From contig NZ_CANNFF010000003.1 of assembly GCF_947503855.1 (NCBI RefSeq), positions 1 through 64,000 of the forward strand: 64,000 bases of DNA, in the 5' to 3' direction. The position numbers were made by a program, and so were the translations under genes. The notes beneath the pieces were generated by a model. The model made no database searches and was not told where the DNA came from. It saw only the letters and a list, made by a program, of their open reading frames with translations. The stretch comes from an uncultured Polaribacter sp. (lineage in GTDB: Bacteria; Bacteroidota; Bacteroidia; Flavobacteriales; Flavobacteriaceae). Shown in pieces: positions 44,601 to 52,531 of this stretch; position 1 is the stretch's first letter; every line of letters begins with the position of its first letter.

Positions 44601-44816
44601 CAACGTTTTGGACAAGCTAGTAGATATATACGTTCTCGTTTTGGCGAACAAACAGCTACAGAAACTATGTTAATGAATCAATTTAAAAATGAATTTACCA
44701 AAGTAATTTCTGAAACCAATACCTTTTTTAATAATGATTGGGTTACCTACAAAGCCTCTGTTGAGAATATTAAAATATCTCCTTTTAAAAAGACTAAAAT
44801 ATTTACAAGCAATTAA
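41649..44816 (+). CDS. Large exported BNR/sortilin-type beta-propeller protein
   Basis: Secreted protein of 1055 aa with signal peptide (cleavage near LFS). Residues about 30-740 are a chain of beta-propeller blades with recurring Asp-box/BNR motifs (SLDAGKTWKS, TMDGGKTWKQ, THDGGENWKK, SEDGGFKWKK, TKNGGENWTN, SVDAGGKWTK), like VPS10/sortilin-type proteins often annotated as glycosyl hydrolases. After residue 760 come a beta-sandwich (KPGTYRLKMTFGNEV) and a helical C-terminus (about 900-1055). No catalytic residues are identified; it may bind glycans or act in proteolysis. Followed by a DUF2490 gene four bases later. Confidence 0.85.
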   Translation: MKKLFTLLFLACSTLLFSQEFSMDLVKNMKPRNIGPGGMSGRVTSIDVVESNPEIIYVGTASGGIWKSTSGGVKWEPIFEKELTASIGAVAIQQSNPSVVWAATGEGNPRNSLNGGFGIYKSLDAGKTWKSMGLEKTRHIHRILIHPTNPDVVYVGAIGSPWGEHKERGVYKTMDGGKTWKQILFTNIKSGTGDLIMDPKNPNKIIAAMWEHKRDPWFFKSGGEGSGLYITHDGGENWKKITEKEGFPKGELGRIGVAIAPNNTNIIYALVESKKNALYKSEDGGFKWKKINDKPGIGNRPFYYSEIYVDTQNENRLYTVFTYVNVSEDGGKNFKQLMPAYGVNNGVHPDHHAWWIHPANGKFMIDGNDGGLNITKDGGKSWRFIGNIPVAQFYHINVDNEYPYNVYGGMQDNGSWRGPAYVWKAQGIRNSYWQEISFGDGFDVVPDKDNSKYGWSMSQQGSVVRYDYITGNNYSVKPTHKDPNIQLRFNWNAAINIDPFDNNTLYFGSQFVHKSTDKGLTWTVISPDLSTNNPEKLKQSESGGLTMDATGAENHCTVLVIEPSLLQKDVLWAATDDGQVHITKNGGENWTNVAKNIKGLPENSWITQIKASNKNKGEALLIANDYRRFNYTPYAYRTKNYGKTWQRIVDEKDVQSYTLCIIEDPENANLLFLGTDDGLYISVDAGGKWTKWTNGFPTVPVKDLVIHPREQDLVIGTFGRAAWVLDDIRPLRALANKNATSKKLQLFEPPTAYQAAYQQPTGSRFGADAIYQGENKNGGAMISYFVDVPKVDKKAKKKKKEDVKYDSIKLEIFNDATQIRTLKFKAPKESGVYKITWYLREKGVARASRRIRESKREPSGVQVKPGTYRLKMTFGNEVSEQDIKVEFDPRLQISQAAINQKYAASKELEKYQEKIAAAVKQLVQSKNTATSIKSDLSKKDKKKYKSEIKKSSEIIKKIDDLIAKYLGSIDKRQGITRNPEITVNQRFGQASRYIRSRFGEQTATETMLMNQFKNEFTKVISETNTFFNNDWVTYKASVENIKISPFKKTKIFTSN

Positions 44817-44820
44817 ATGT

Positions 44821-45495
44821 ATGCGTTTTTACCTTTTAATTTTAAGCATGTGTTTTCTATTTTGTAAAATACATGCTCAAAATAATACTAAAGATCAATT
44901 GGGAACTTGGTATATGTACAATGGTTCTCATAAAGTTTCAAAAAAGTGGACTCTAAAAACTAGTTTTCATGTAAGATATTACGAGTTTATTACAGAATAT
45001 CAGCAAGAAATATACAGGTTTGGTGTAAATTACGCTTTTAATAAGAAAATAAATTTAACCCTAGGCTCTGTGTATTCTATAAAAGATATTTCTTACAAAG
45101 AAAATTTACCAGATTTGTATGAATATCGCTTTTATCAAGATTTAAATATGAAAGATAATTGGGGTAATTTTAAAGTAAAACATAGAATTAGATTGGCACA
45201 ACGTTTTAAAAGACAAAATTTTACAAACAAAACTACTCATAGAATTCGATATGGTTTATTTGTAAAATATCCGCTAAATAATAAGCTAACAACCTATGCC
45301 TTTAATGAATTTTTTATAAAATTTGCAAGCAAACCGTTTGGCGAAAACAGAACTGGGTTTGGGTTTTTACATCAACTAAATTCTACGTTAAAATTAAATT
45401 TTGGATACCAACAAATAAAACTGCCAAATCAAATTCAAAAAAGATTACTTCTCGGTATTGTTATAAACACGAATCACTTTAAAAAATTAACATAA
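44821..45495 (+). CDS. DUF2490 outer-membrane protein
   Basis: A 224-residue exported protein with signal peptide (MRFYLLILSMCFLFCKIHAQ) and a beta-barrel pattern: WTLKTSFHVRYYEF, INLTLGSVYSI, YRFYQDLNM and RHRIRLAQRF-like strands with aromatic belts, as in DUF2490 proteins. I start at ATG 44821, four bases after the preceding stop; the longer open frame from 44734 overlaps the previous gene. Likely an outer-membrane barrel with unknown role. It is followed three bases later by the DUF819 gene, so the three form a unit. Confidence 0.78.
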   Translation: MRFYLLILSMCFLFCKIHAQNNTKDQLGTWYMYNGSHKVSKKWTLKTSFHVRYYEFITEYQQEIYRFGVNYAFNKKINLTLGSVYSIKDISYKENLPDLYEYRFYQDLNMKDNWGNFKVKHRIRLAQRFKRQNFTNKTTHRIRYGLFVKYPLNNKLTTYAFNEFFIKFASKPFGENRTGFGFLHQLNSTLKLNFGYQQIKLPNQIQKRLLLGIVINTNHFKKLT

Positions 45496-45498
45496 AAT

Positions 45499-46803
45499 AT
45501 GGAGCCTATTTTCACAAACGACGCCATTGTATTTGGTATTTTAATGATTTCTTTAGGAATTGTTTTTTACACAGAAAGTATAAAAACAGGTTTTTGGCCA
45601 AAATTTTACAAAATAGTACCAGGTTTATTTATGGCCTATTTTATCCCTGCTTTATTTACAACAGCAGGTATTATTTCCCCAGAATGGGAAACCATAAATA
45701 CCGATGGAGAAACGATTGCTAAAAGCTCTCAATTGTATTTTATAGCCAGTAGATTTTTATTACCAGCTGCATTGGTTTTAATGACTTTAAGTATCGATTT
45801 AAAAGCCATTTTTAATTTAGGCAATAAAGCATTGATAATGTTTTTTACAGGAACCATTGGTATTATTATAGGGGGTCCTTTAGCTATTTTATTAATCTCT
45901 ATTTTTTCTCCAGAAACAGTTGGTGGCGCAGATTTTGATGCTGTTTGGAGAGGACTTTCTACTCTTGCAGGAAGTTGGATTGGTGGTGGTGCAAACCAAA
46001 CTGCCATGTTAGAAATATACAAATACAATCCAGCAAAATATGGAGGAATGGTGTTTGTAGATATTGTAGTTGCTAATATTTGGATGGCTGTATTATTAAT
46101 TGGTATTGGTAGAAAAGATAAAATTAATAAATGGTTAAAAGCAGATACTTCTGCTATAGAAGAATTGAAAGAAAAAGTAGCTTCTTTTTCTAAAAAAGTA
46201 AAAAGAAATCCGTCTTTAACAGATTTAATGATTATGCTAGCCATTGCTTTTGGCACAGTTGGTTTTGGCCATTTTGCTTCTAAATACTTAGGCCGTTTTT
46301 TTAACAGCTTTGTAAAAGGAATGGAGTCTCAAACATGGCGTAATATTTTTTCATTTTTAGGATCGAGTTTCTTTTGGTTAATTAGTATTTCTACAATTGT
46401 AGCTATTCTAATTTCGTATACAAAAGCTAAAAATTACGAAGGGGCAGGAGCAAGCAAATTAGGTAGTGTGTTTATCTATATTTTAGTAGCAACAATTGGT
46501 ATGAAAATGGATTTAAAATTAATTTTTGAAAACCCTGGTTTAATCGCTATTGGCTTAGTTTGGATGAGTATTCATGCAGGTTTATTAATAGGAATTGCAA
46601 AATTAATTAAAGCACCATATTTCTTTTTAGCTGTGGGTAGTCAAGCTAATGTTGGTGGTGCTGCTTCTGCACCTATTGTTGCACAAGCTTTTCACCCGTC
46701 TTTAGCAACAGTTGGTGTTTTACTCGCAGTATTTGGGTATGCAATTGGTACAGTTGGTGCTATTTTGTGTACAATTTTAATGGAATTATCTGCCAGCATT
46801 TAA
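45499..46803 (+). CDS. DUF819 family integral membrane protein
   Basis: A 434-residue polytopic inner-membrane protein with about ten to twelve helices. The family core LAGSWIGGGANQTAM (about residues 155-169) and the second half VGSQANVGGAASAPIVAQAF (about 393-412) suggest an inverted-repeat transporter in which two broken helices meet, as in DUF819/YjcL. The substrate is unknown. An extended charged loop (EELKEKVASFSKKVKR) lies between the halves. Same transcript as the DUF2490 gene. Confidence 0.87.
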   Translation: MEPIFTNDAIVFGILMISLGIVFYTESIKTGFWPKFYKIVPGLFMAYFIPALFTTAGIISPEWETINTDGETIAKSSQLYFIASRFLLPAALVLMTLSIDLKAIFNLGNKALIMFFTGTIGIIIGGPLAILLISIFSPETVGGADFDAVWRGLSTLAGSWIGGGANQTAMLEIYKYNPAKYGGMVFVDIVVANIWMAVLLIGIGRKDKINKWLKADTSAIEELKEKVASFSKKVKRNPSLTDLMIMLAIAFGTVGFGHFASKYLGRFFNSFVKGMESQTWRNIFSFLGSSFFWLISISTIVAILISYTKAKNYEGAGASKLGSVFIYILVATIGMKMDLKLIFENPGLIAIGLVWMSIHAGLLIGIAKLIKAPYFFLAVGSQANVGGAASAPIVAQAFHPSLATVGVLLAVFGYAIGTVGAILCTILMELSASI

Positions 46804-46841
46804 AAAAATAAAGCATATTTGCAATCGTAAAAAATCATAGT

Positions 46842-47546
46842 ATGAAACGTATAATTGGTATTATTTTAGTAACTATTTTACTAACAGCATGTTCTTCTAA
46901 AAAAGAAAGAAGCATGGTCGTTGAAGGAAACATTAAAGGTTTAAAAAAAGGAGTTTTATATCTTCAAAAAATGAAAGATACTGTTTTGGTTTCTATAGAT
47001 TCTGCAAAAGTGATTGGAGATGGAAACTTTAAATTAACAGATGATGTTGATTCTCCTGTAATGTATTACATCACATTTAAAGGAAATACTACCGATAAAA
47101 GAATTCTATTTTTTGGTAATAAAGGAACTATTACTGTAAATGATAATATTGAAACTTTTGGTTTTAATCCAGAAATTATAGGATCTGAAAACCAGTTAGT
47201 TCTTAATGATTTTGCTAAGATTAATAATCAGTTTAAAAACCAAAGTTTAGAATTTATTAAAAAAGAATTTGAAGCAAAAGCAGCAAATGATAAAGAGTTA
47301 TTAGCTAAAGTGCAAAAAGATTATAATAGAATGGTTCGTAGAAAATACTTATATACTACAAACTTTGCACTTACCCACCCAAGCTCTGAGGCTGCACCTT
47401 ATATAGCATTAACAGAATTATACAATGCCAACATTAAACTTTTAGACACCATAAACAAGACGCTTACACCCAAAATAAAAGCTTCTGATTATGGAAAACG
47501 TTTGGACAACTTTATAAAAAGATTGAAAGAAACCGAAGAGAAATAG
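46842..47546 (+). CDS. DUF4369 domain lipoprotein
   Basis: A 234-residue lipoprotein (lipobox TAC, Cys17) with the DUF4369 beta-sandwich: MVVEGNIKGLKKGVLYLQK, KDTVLVSIDSAKVIGDGNFKL, YYITFKGNTTDKRILFFGNKGTITV. These domains usually precede a thioredoxin module in Bacteroidetes; here the thioredoxin part is absent and replaced by a helical C-terminus (FINNQFKNQSLEFIKKEFEAKAAND to the end). Anchored in the envelope, probably in the periplasm. Close to the DUF819 gene (38 bases) and followed by a strong terminator. Confidence 0.83.
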   Translation: MKRIIGIILVTILLTACSSKKERSMVVEGNIKGLKKGVLYLQKMKDTVLVSIDSAKVIGDGNFKLTDDVDSPVMYYITFKGNTTDKRILFFGNKGTITVNDNIETFGFNPEIIGSENQLVLNDFAKINNQFKNQSLEFIKKEFEAKAANDKELLAKVQKDYNRMVRRKYLYTTNFALTHPSSEAAPYIALTELYNANIKLLDTINKTLTPKIKASDYGKRLDNFIKRLKETEEK

Positions 47547-47580
47547 AAAAAAAACTGAATCTAAGAATTCAGTTTTTTTT
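47547..47580 (+). terminator. Terminator of the DUF4369 gene
   Basis: A-run plus ACTGAAT (47554-47560) pairs with ATTCAGT plus eight T (47566-47580) around CTAAG. It begins directly after the stop codon. Confidence 0.9.
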
Positions 47581-47594
47581 ATTAAATTTATAAG

Positions 47595-47747
47595 ATGAAA
47601 TACTTATCTCCAGAAATTGAAGCATTATCAAAACAGTTTGAAGAAACAAAATCTTTAGCGAGAATTGGAGTTTCTTGTGGTATTTTTCAAGATTGTGATT
47701 ATACAGAAGAAAGACCTAAACCTATTTTAAGAAATAAAGAAGATTAA
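47595..47747 (+). CDS. Small protein of unknown function (50 aa)
   Basis: An open frame MKYLSPEIEALSKQFEETKS, LARIGVSCGIFQDCDYTEER, PKPILRNKED with sensible codons. It ends by overlapping the stop of the convergent DUF4442 gene. Two cysteines lie in GVSCGIFQDC. It is soluble; I know no family. It is short and unproven, but the composition and full open frame favour a real gene. Confidence 0.5.
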   Translation: MKYLSPEIEALSKQFEETKSLARIGVSCGIFQDCDYTEERPKPILRNKED

Positions 47748-48199
47748 TTTTTTACTTTTAAACTCCACTCAAAACTAAATTTAGACACCACGTCTGCTTC
47801 TTCATTTTTTCCTCGAGAAATTAAGGTAATCACTTGCCCTTCTTTTGTTTCAATAGATTTTTCAATTGCTTGTTTTATTGTATGACCACCTTTACAAGTA
47901 AACATAATTTTACCAGTTGCCTTTTTATAAAACTCTGCTTCTTGTTTGGTAACTAACATAGATACTTTCTGATTAGATTGAGATATAGCATACATCACCA
48001 AAGCACCAGTTGACATTTCTGCAGCCATACCCTGGGCAGCCCAAAACATACTTTTAAACGGATTCTGATTTATCCATTGATGCTTAATTTGTACAGTACA
48101 AACACCATCCTTTAAGGTTTTTACCCTTAAACCAGACAGCCAGCCCAAGGGTAGTTTAAAAAGCATAAAAGAATTGATACGGTTGGGTGTTATTTTCAT
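47744..48199 (-). CDS. DUF4442 hotdog-fold protein
   Basis: A 151-residue protein of the thioesterase-like DUF4442 family. The N-terminal helix RINSFMLFKLPLGWLSGLRVKTL leads to strands and the motif NPFKSMFWAAQGMAAEMSTGALVM (about residues 46-69), where the hotdog helix lies; later SMLVTKQEAEFYKKATGKIMF and a C-terminal strand. It may hydrolyse acyl-CoA or acyl-carrier thioesters, but the catalytic residue is not evident. Single gene, divergent from the DUF4870 operon. Confidence 0.85.
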   Translation of the reverse strand: MKITPNRINSFMLFKLPLGWLSGLRVKTLKDGVCTVQIKHQWINQNPFKSMFWAAQGMAAEMSTGALVMYAISQSNQKVSMLVTKQEAEFYKKATGKIMFTCKGGHTIKQAIEKSIETKEGQVITLISRGKNEEADVVSKFSFEWSLKVKN

Positions 48200-48291
48200 C
48201 TTATCTTGTATTTATTAGCAATTTACTATTTTTTTAATAAATCAAACGAAGAATTTAAATGTTAATATTTTGTTAATTACAGTACTATGTA

Positions 48292-48323
48292 TTGCATAAT
48301 ACCTTTTTAAAGATATATATTTG
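48292..48323 (+). promoter_or_regulatory. Promoter of the DUF4870-PadR-PspC operon
   Basis: TTG at 48292-48294 and TATATTTG at 48316-48323 with 21 bases between, the same geometry as the SPFH promoter. The leader to ATG 48353 is about 25 bases. Confidence 0.7.
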
Positions 48324-48352
48324 CATAAGAAAGTATTATATACAATTCAAAC

Positions 48353-48781
48353 ATGAAACATAACACCCAAAACACAAACGCTTTTTTAATTCATATTTCT
48401 GCTTTTGCAGGTTTTATATTTCCATTTGGTCATATTATTACACCACTTGTTGCGTGGCAAACATTAAAAGAAAGAAGTGCATTTTTAGATGCGCAAGGTA
48501 AAGAAGCTGTAAACTTTAATATTAGCTATACCCTATATGCTTTTGTATTAACCTTACTATTTATTCCTTTTGCTTTTGGGTCTTTTTTTAGAAACCTAAT
48601 TGCTAGTCATCATTTTCATTTCGACTTAGATTTTACCCCAAACATTTTAGGTGTTATTGGCTTAGGTTCTGCAGCAGGTATTATTTATTTAGTTGGTATT
48701 GCTTTAGTTATTATTGCCTCTTTAAAAGTTAGAGATGGCGAAAACTACAAATATCCATTTACAATAAATTTCATAAAATAA
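48353..48781 (+). CDS. DUF4870 family membrane protein
   Basis: A 142-residue inner-membrane protein with three or four helices and no enzymatic motif. Family landmarks are HISAFAGFIFPFGHIITPLVAW near residues 13-34, the KERSAFLDAQGKEAVNFNISYT loop and a final ALVIIASLKVRDGENYKYPFTINFI. It is first of a four-gene operon (DUF4870, PadR, PspC, GIN-domain lipoprotein) seen widely in Bacteroidetes and presumably linked to envelope stress; its own role is unknown. Confidence 0.87.
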   Translation: MKHNTQNTNAFLIHISAFAGFIFPFGHIITPLVAWQTLKERSAFLDAQGKEAVNFNISYTLYAFVLTLLFIPFAFGSFFRNLIASHHFHFDLDFTPNILGVIGLGSAAGIIYLVGIALVIIASLKVRDGENYKYPFTINFIK

Positions 48782-48791
48782 ACCACAATAT

Positions 48792-49136
48792 ATGAAGATA
48801 GAAAACACAAAAGCACAAATGAGAAAAGGTGTTTTAGAGTACTGCATTTTATCCATTTTAAAAAATGGAGATGCTTACACTTCTGAAATACTTTCAACTC
48901 TAAAAAATGCAGAAATGATTGTGGTAGAAGGCACGATTTACCCATTATTAACCCGTTTAAAAAACGCAGGTTTATTAACATATAGATGGGAAGAATCTAC
49001 CTCTGGCCCCCCAAGAAAATATTACGTTTTAACAGAAAACGGAGGCATGTTTTTAAAAGAATTAGACAAAACATGGAGCAATTTAGTTAACGCAGTAAAC
49101 CAAGTAATTAGCACAAAAACAACTTCAAATGAATAA
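48792..49136 (+). CDS. PadR family transcriptional regulator
   Basis: A 114-residue winged-helix repressor. The PadR signature MRKGVLEYCILSILKNGDAYTSEIL begins at residue 11, with VVEGTIYPLLTRLKNAGLLTYRWEES as recognition and wing (about residues 45-70), GPPRKYYVLTENG next and a C-terminal dimerisation helix. PadR proteins repress their own operon until a ligand or stress releases them. It overlaps the PspC gene by eight bases, so both are translated together and it probably controls this operon. Confidence 0.92.
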   Translation: MKIENTKAQMRKGVLEYCILSILKNGDAYTSEILSTLKNAEMIVVEGTIYPLLTRLKNAGLLTYRWEESTSGPPRKYYVLTENGGMFLKELDKTWSNLVNAVNQVISTKTTSNE

Positions 49137-50802
49137 GACAATAAATATAAATTTAGGCGGATTTTTCTTTCATATAGATGAAACTGCTTATCAAAAATTA
49201 AAAAGATACTTAGAATCTATCTCTAGATCTTTAAGTGAAGATCCGCAGGGAAAAAACGAAATTATTGCCGATATAGAAGCACGTATTAGCGAGCTTTTAT
49301 CAGAAAAAATAACAGACGCAAGACAGGTTGTAAATGAAAGCGATATTGAAGATATTATTGCAATTATGGGACAACCAGAAGATTATGCAGAAGCAGAAGA
49401 AACCTATTCTGATGCCAATTACGCTTCCCGAAAAAATAACGCATCTGGTAAAAAACTATTTAGAGATGGTGATGACAAGTTTTTAGGTGGTGTTGCTTCT
49501 GGTATTGGACACTATTTTGATATTGATGCAATCTGGATACGTTTAGGCCTATTAGCCTTATTTTTTGGAGCTGGTTTTGGTATTATTCTTTATATCATCT
49601 TATGGATTTTATTACCTGAAGCTAAAACCACTGCTGAAAAATTACAAATGGAAGGCGAACCTGTAAATATAGATAACATAGAAAAAAAAATTAGAGAAGA
49701 GTTTACACATGTTTCTGAAAATGTAAAAGATTTTGCCAACAATGCGTCTTTAAAAATTAAAGATGGTGCAAATGAGTTTTCAGAAAAAATAAATAAAACT
49801 TTTTCAGCAAAGACAAAAAAAAATAATGGTATAGAAGATTTTTTAAATACTATTGGTAACCTATTTCTAGTGCTCTTTAGAGTTATAGGAAAGTTTATAG
49901 GTATTATTCTAGTATTTATAGCTGCTGCTGTTATTTTATCTCTAATTATTGGAGGGTTTTCTTTGGGTAGCATAGAGTTTTTAAACATCGATGGCAATTT
50001 TATAAACTATCCGCATTTTTTTTATGATGCTAGTTTACCAAAATGGGTGTTAACTATTTGTTTGTTTACCTTAATTGGTATTCCATTTATTGTACTGTTT
50101 ATATTAGGATTAAGAATTTTATCAAGCAACGTAAAACAGTTTAGCAAAACCACTTCTTTAACATTATTAGGTATTTGGTTAATTGCCTTATTAGCTATCA
50201 TTTTTACAGGAATCGAGTTTGGTACAACCCATGCTAATTATGGTAAATATGTAGAAAAACAAGAGCTAAATATTACTAAAAAAGATACACTAATCTTAAA
50301 AATGGTAAATGATGATAGCATTTATTACAGACATAATCTAAAAAGAACCTATAGTAAACAAGAAGTAGAAATAGAAAATACTATAAAACTGTATTCTAAT
50401 TATTTACGTGTAGATGTAGAAAAAAGCAATACAGGTAAAGCTTATTTTGTAATACAAAAAGAATCTTATGGTAGAAGTAGCATTAAAGCTCGTAAAAATG
50501 CAGAACAAATTAATTACAAATACAACTTTACAAATAATCAAGTAGTATTAAACGCTTTCTTCTTATCAGATGTAAAAAATATTTTTAAAGATGAAGAAGT
50601 AAAAATCACCTTCTTTGTTCCTGAGAAAACCACAGTATATTTTGATAATTCTATGAGATATTTTTTAATGAATGTTAGAAATAAGGATGGTATTGATGAG
50701 AGAGAGATGGGGAATCATCACTTTAGAATGAAAAAAAATTATTTAGAATGTACAGATTGTAAAAAGGAAGAAGAAAAAATAGAAATTAAAGCAACTATAT
50801 AA
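49129..50802 (+). CDS. PspC domain membrane protein
   Basis: A 557-residue protein. The cytoplasmic N-terminus (ISEL with IADIEARISELLSEKI) has a DUF1700-like helical part, then the PspC domain KLFRDGDDKFLGGVASGIGHYFDIDAIWIRLGLL (about 107-140) with transmembrane helices to about 165. A coiled linker is followed by more helices (about 245-280, 305-330, 345-365) and a beta-rich C-terminal domain facing the periplasm. PspC binds PspB/A in phage-shock systems, but the flavobacterial version lacks PspA here. It is third in the operon. Confidence 0.88.
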   Translation: MNKTININLGGFFFHIDETAYQKLKRYLESISRSLSEDPQGKNEIIADIEARISELLSEKITDARQVVNESDIEDIIAIMGQPEDYAEAEETYSDANYASRKNNASGKKLFRDGDDKFLGGVASGIGHYFDIDAIWIRLGLLALFFGAGFGIILYIILWILLPEAKTTAEKLQMEGEPVNIDNIEKKIREEFTHVSENVKDFANNASLKIKDGANEFSEKINKTFSAKTKKNNGIEDFLNTIGNLFLVLFRVIGKFIGIILVFIAAAVILSLIIGGFSLGSIEFLNIDGNFINYPHFFYDASLPKWVLTICLFTLIGIPFIVLFILGLRILSSNVKQFSKTTSLTLLGIWLIALLAIIFTGIEFGTTHANYGKYVEKQELNITKKDTLILKMVNDDSIYYRHNLKRTYSKQEVEIENTIKLYSNYLRVDVEKSNTGKAYFVIQKESYGRSSIKARKNAEQINYKYNFTNNQVVLNAFFLSDVKNIFKDEEVKITFFVPEKTTVYFDNSMRYFLMNVRNKDGIDEREMGNHHFRMKKNYLECTDCKKEEEKIEIKATI

Positions 50803-50898
50803 TTACAACTCAACCGAAACAATCAACAACTGGGCTACTAAATTTAGAGGGTAAGCGTCTATTATGAGATATTTACCATCAAAATTAAAAGCATTATT

Positions 50899-51627
50899 AT
50901 GAAAACAGCAATTAATCGAATTTTAACAGTACTTTTTATAACTACTTTACTTGCATCTTGTAGTGTAGGCATATTTAACAGCGTAAATGGCAACAGAAAT
51001 GTTGTAACAAAACAACGAACTTTACAACCAGATTTTATAGGGATTAACGTAAGTAATGGTATCGATTTATACATCTCTCAAGATGATAATACGGCAATAT
51101 CTGTAGAAGCAGATGAAAATTTACACGACATCATTGTTACTGAAGTTGAGAACGGAATTTTAAAAATATACACAGAAAAAAATATTTGGCAAGCAAAAGC
51201 TAGAAAAGTATTTGTTACTATAAAACAATTAAACTCTTTAAAAGCCACAAGTGGAAGTGATGTGTATGGAGAAGGCATTATAAAAGCAAATGAAATTGCC
51301 CTATCTAGTTCTAGTGGTGCAGATATAAATATAGAAATTGATGCTAAAAATATATCTACAAGCGCTTCAAGCGGTGCTGCTATAGAAATAAGTGGAAAAG
51401 CTATCAATCATGCATCTAATGCTGCAAGTGGCAGCTCTATAAATGCCTATAATTTAAAAAGTAACAATGTAATTGTAAGCGCAGCAAGTGGTGCCGATAT
51501 AGATGTTTTTGCTTCAGAAAAAATAGAAGCAAAAGCTTCTAGTGGTGGTGATGTAGATTTTAAAGGAAATCCGAAAAAAATATCTAAGAAAAGTTCTTCT
51601 GGTGGAAGCATTTCTCAAAAATACTAA
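50899..51627 (+). CDS. DUF2807 (GIN domain) lipoprotein
   Basis: A 242-residue lipoprotein (lipobox ASC, Cys21) with a right-handed beta-helix-like GIN domain: FIGINVSNGIDLYISQ, then repeats in which SG recurs at turns (KATSGSDVYGEGI, ALSSSSGADINIEI, STSASSGAAIEISG, NAASGSSINAYNL, SAASGADIDVFA, ASSGGDVDFKG). The repeating ladder is about 20-22 residues long. The role is unknown; in Bacteroidetes these proteins are often encoded beside PspC genes, as here. Confidence 0.88.
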   Translation: MKTAINRILTVLFITTLLASCSVGIFNSVNGNRNVVTKQRTLQPDFIGINVSNGIDLYISQDDNTAISVEADENLHDIIVTEVENGILKIYTEKNIWQAKARKVFVTIKQLNSLKATSGSDVYGEGIIKANEIALSSSSGADINIEIDAKNISTSASSGAAIEISGKAINHASNAASGSSINAYNLKSNNVIVSAASGADIDVFASEKIEAKASSGGDVDFKGNPKKISKKSSSGGSISQKY

Positions 51628-51740
51628 TTGGAAATTAAAAAGGGTGCTTAATTATAAGCATCAACCTTATATTGAATAAAATTTTATTAGAAAGCTAACT
51701 TCTAATATAGTTACTAATACTTGGTTTTATTAGTTTACTT

Positions 51741-51776
51741 AGTAAGACGCTGTTTTTTTTCAAAACAGCGCTTACT
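51741..51776. terminator. Hairpin between the convergent DUF2807 and aat genes
   Basis: AGTAAG-A-CGCTGTTTT pairs with AAAACAGCG-CTTACT, fifteen pairs with one bulge. It can end both converging transcripts; T-runs lie inside the stem. Confidence 0.7.
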
Positions 51777-51778
51777 CT

Positions 51779-52408
51779 TTAGTATGTTTTTAAAATTTCT
51801 AAAAAAGCAGTTCTATCAATTTCTTTGGCGCCCAAACTGGCTAAATGATCAGTATAAACTTGGCAATCTATTAATTGATACTTCTTGTTTTTAACCAAAT
51901 GGATAAAGGCTAATTTAGAGGCATTAGAAACTTTACTAAACATACTTTCGCCACAAAAAATGCCATTAATTTCCAAACCATAAAGACCACCAACCAGTTC
52001 TGCGTCCTTCCAAACCTCTACAGATTTTGCAATTCCTTTTTTATGTAAGTTAATGTATGCTTGCTCCATATCATTTGTAATCCAAGTACCAAAATCATCT
52101 TTTCTATCGATACTTTTACAGTTGTAAATTACTTGGGCAAAAGCTTTGTTTTCTGTGATTATATATTTCTTTTTTTTGATGATTTTCTTCATGGATTTAG
52201 ATACTTTTAAATCATCTGGAAACAGTACCATTCTTTCAAAAGGACAATACCAAATAATAGGATCTCCTTGAGAATACCATGGGAAAATTCCGTTTTTATA
52301 AGCATGAATTAATCGTTGTTCAGACAAATCGCCACCCAAAGCAATAATGCCTTCTTCTGTTGTAAATTCGTATGGTGGAAATGCAATAGTATCTGAAAGC
52401 CAAATCAT
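51779..52408 (-). CDS. aat: Leucyl/phenylalanyl-tRNA-protein transferase
   Basis: Adds Leu or Phe from aminoacyl-tRNA to N-terminal Arg/Lys, making substrates for ClpS-ClpAP. The 209-residue product has PWYSQGDPIIWYCPFERMVLFPDDLKVSKSMKK (about residues 38-70), ELVGGLYGLEINGIFCGESMFS (about 140-160), and the late LIDCQVYTDHLASLGAKEI. This is the GNAT-like core in family order. clpS, the matching adaptor, is at 15.2 kb. Single gene. Confidence 0.95.
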   Translation of the reverse strand: MIWLSDTIAFPPYEFTTEEGIIALGGDLSEQRLIHAYKNGIFPWYSQGDPIIWYCPFERMVLFPDDLKVSKSMKKIIKKKKYIITENKAFAQVIYNCKSIDRKDDFGTWITNDMEQAYINLHKKGIAKSVEVWKDAELVGGLYGLEINGIFCGESMFSKVSNASKLAFIHLVKNKKYQLIDCQVYTDHLASLGAKEIDRTAFLEILKTY

Positions 52409-52531
52409 TTAAAATCTATCTTTTTTTTTGCAAATTTAACCATTTCACAAAAAACAGTTAATCTATTATAATACACGCAATTTATTTAGAATTAGTTCTT
52501 ACTTTTACAAGCTCATTAAAACGCTATTTTT

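Noticed and set aside
44734-44820. Longer N-terminus of the DUF2490 protein
   Set aside because: It overlaps the previous coding region and would place the signal peptide inside the chain.
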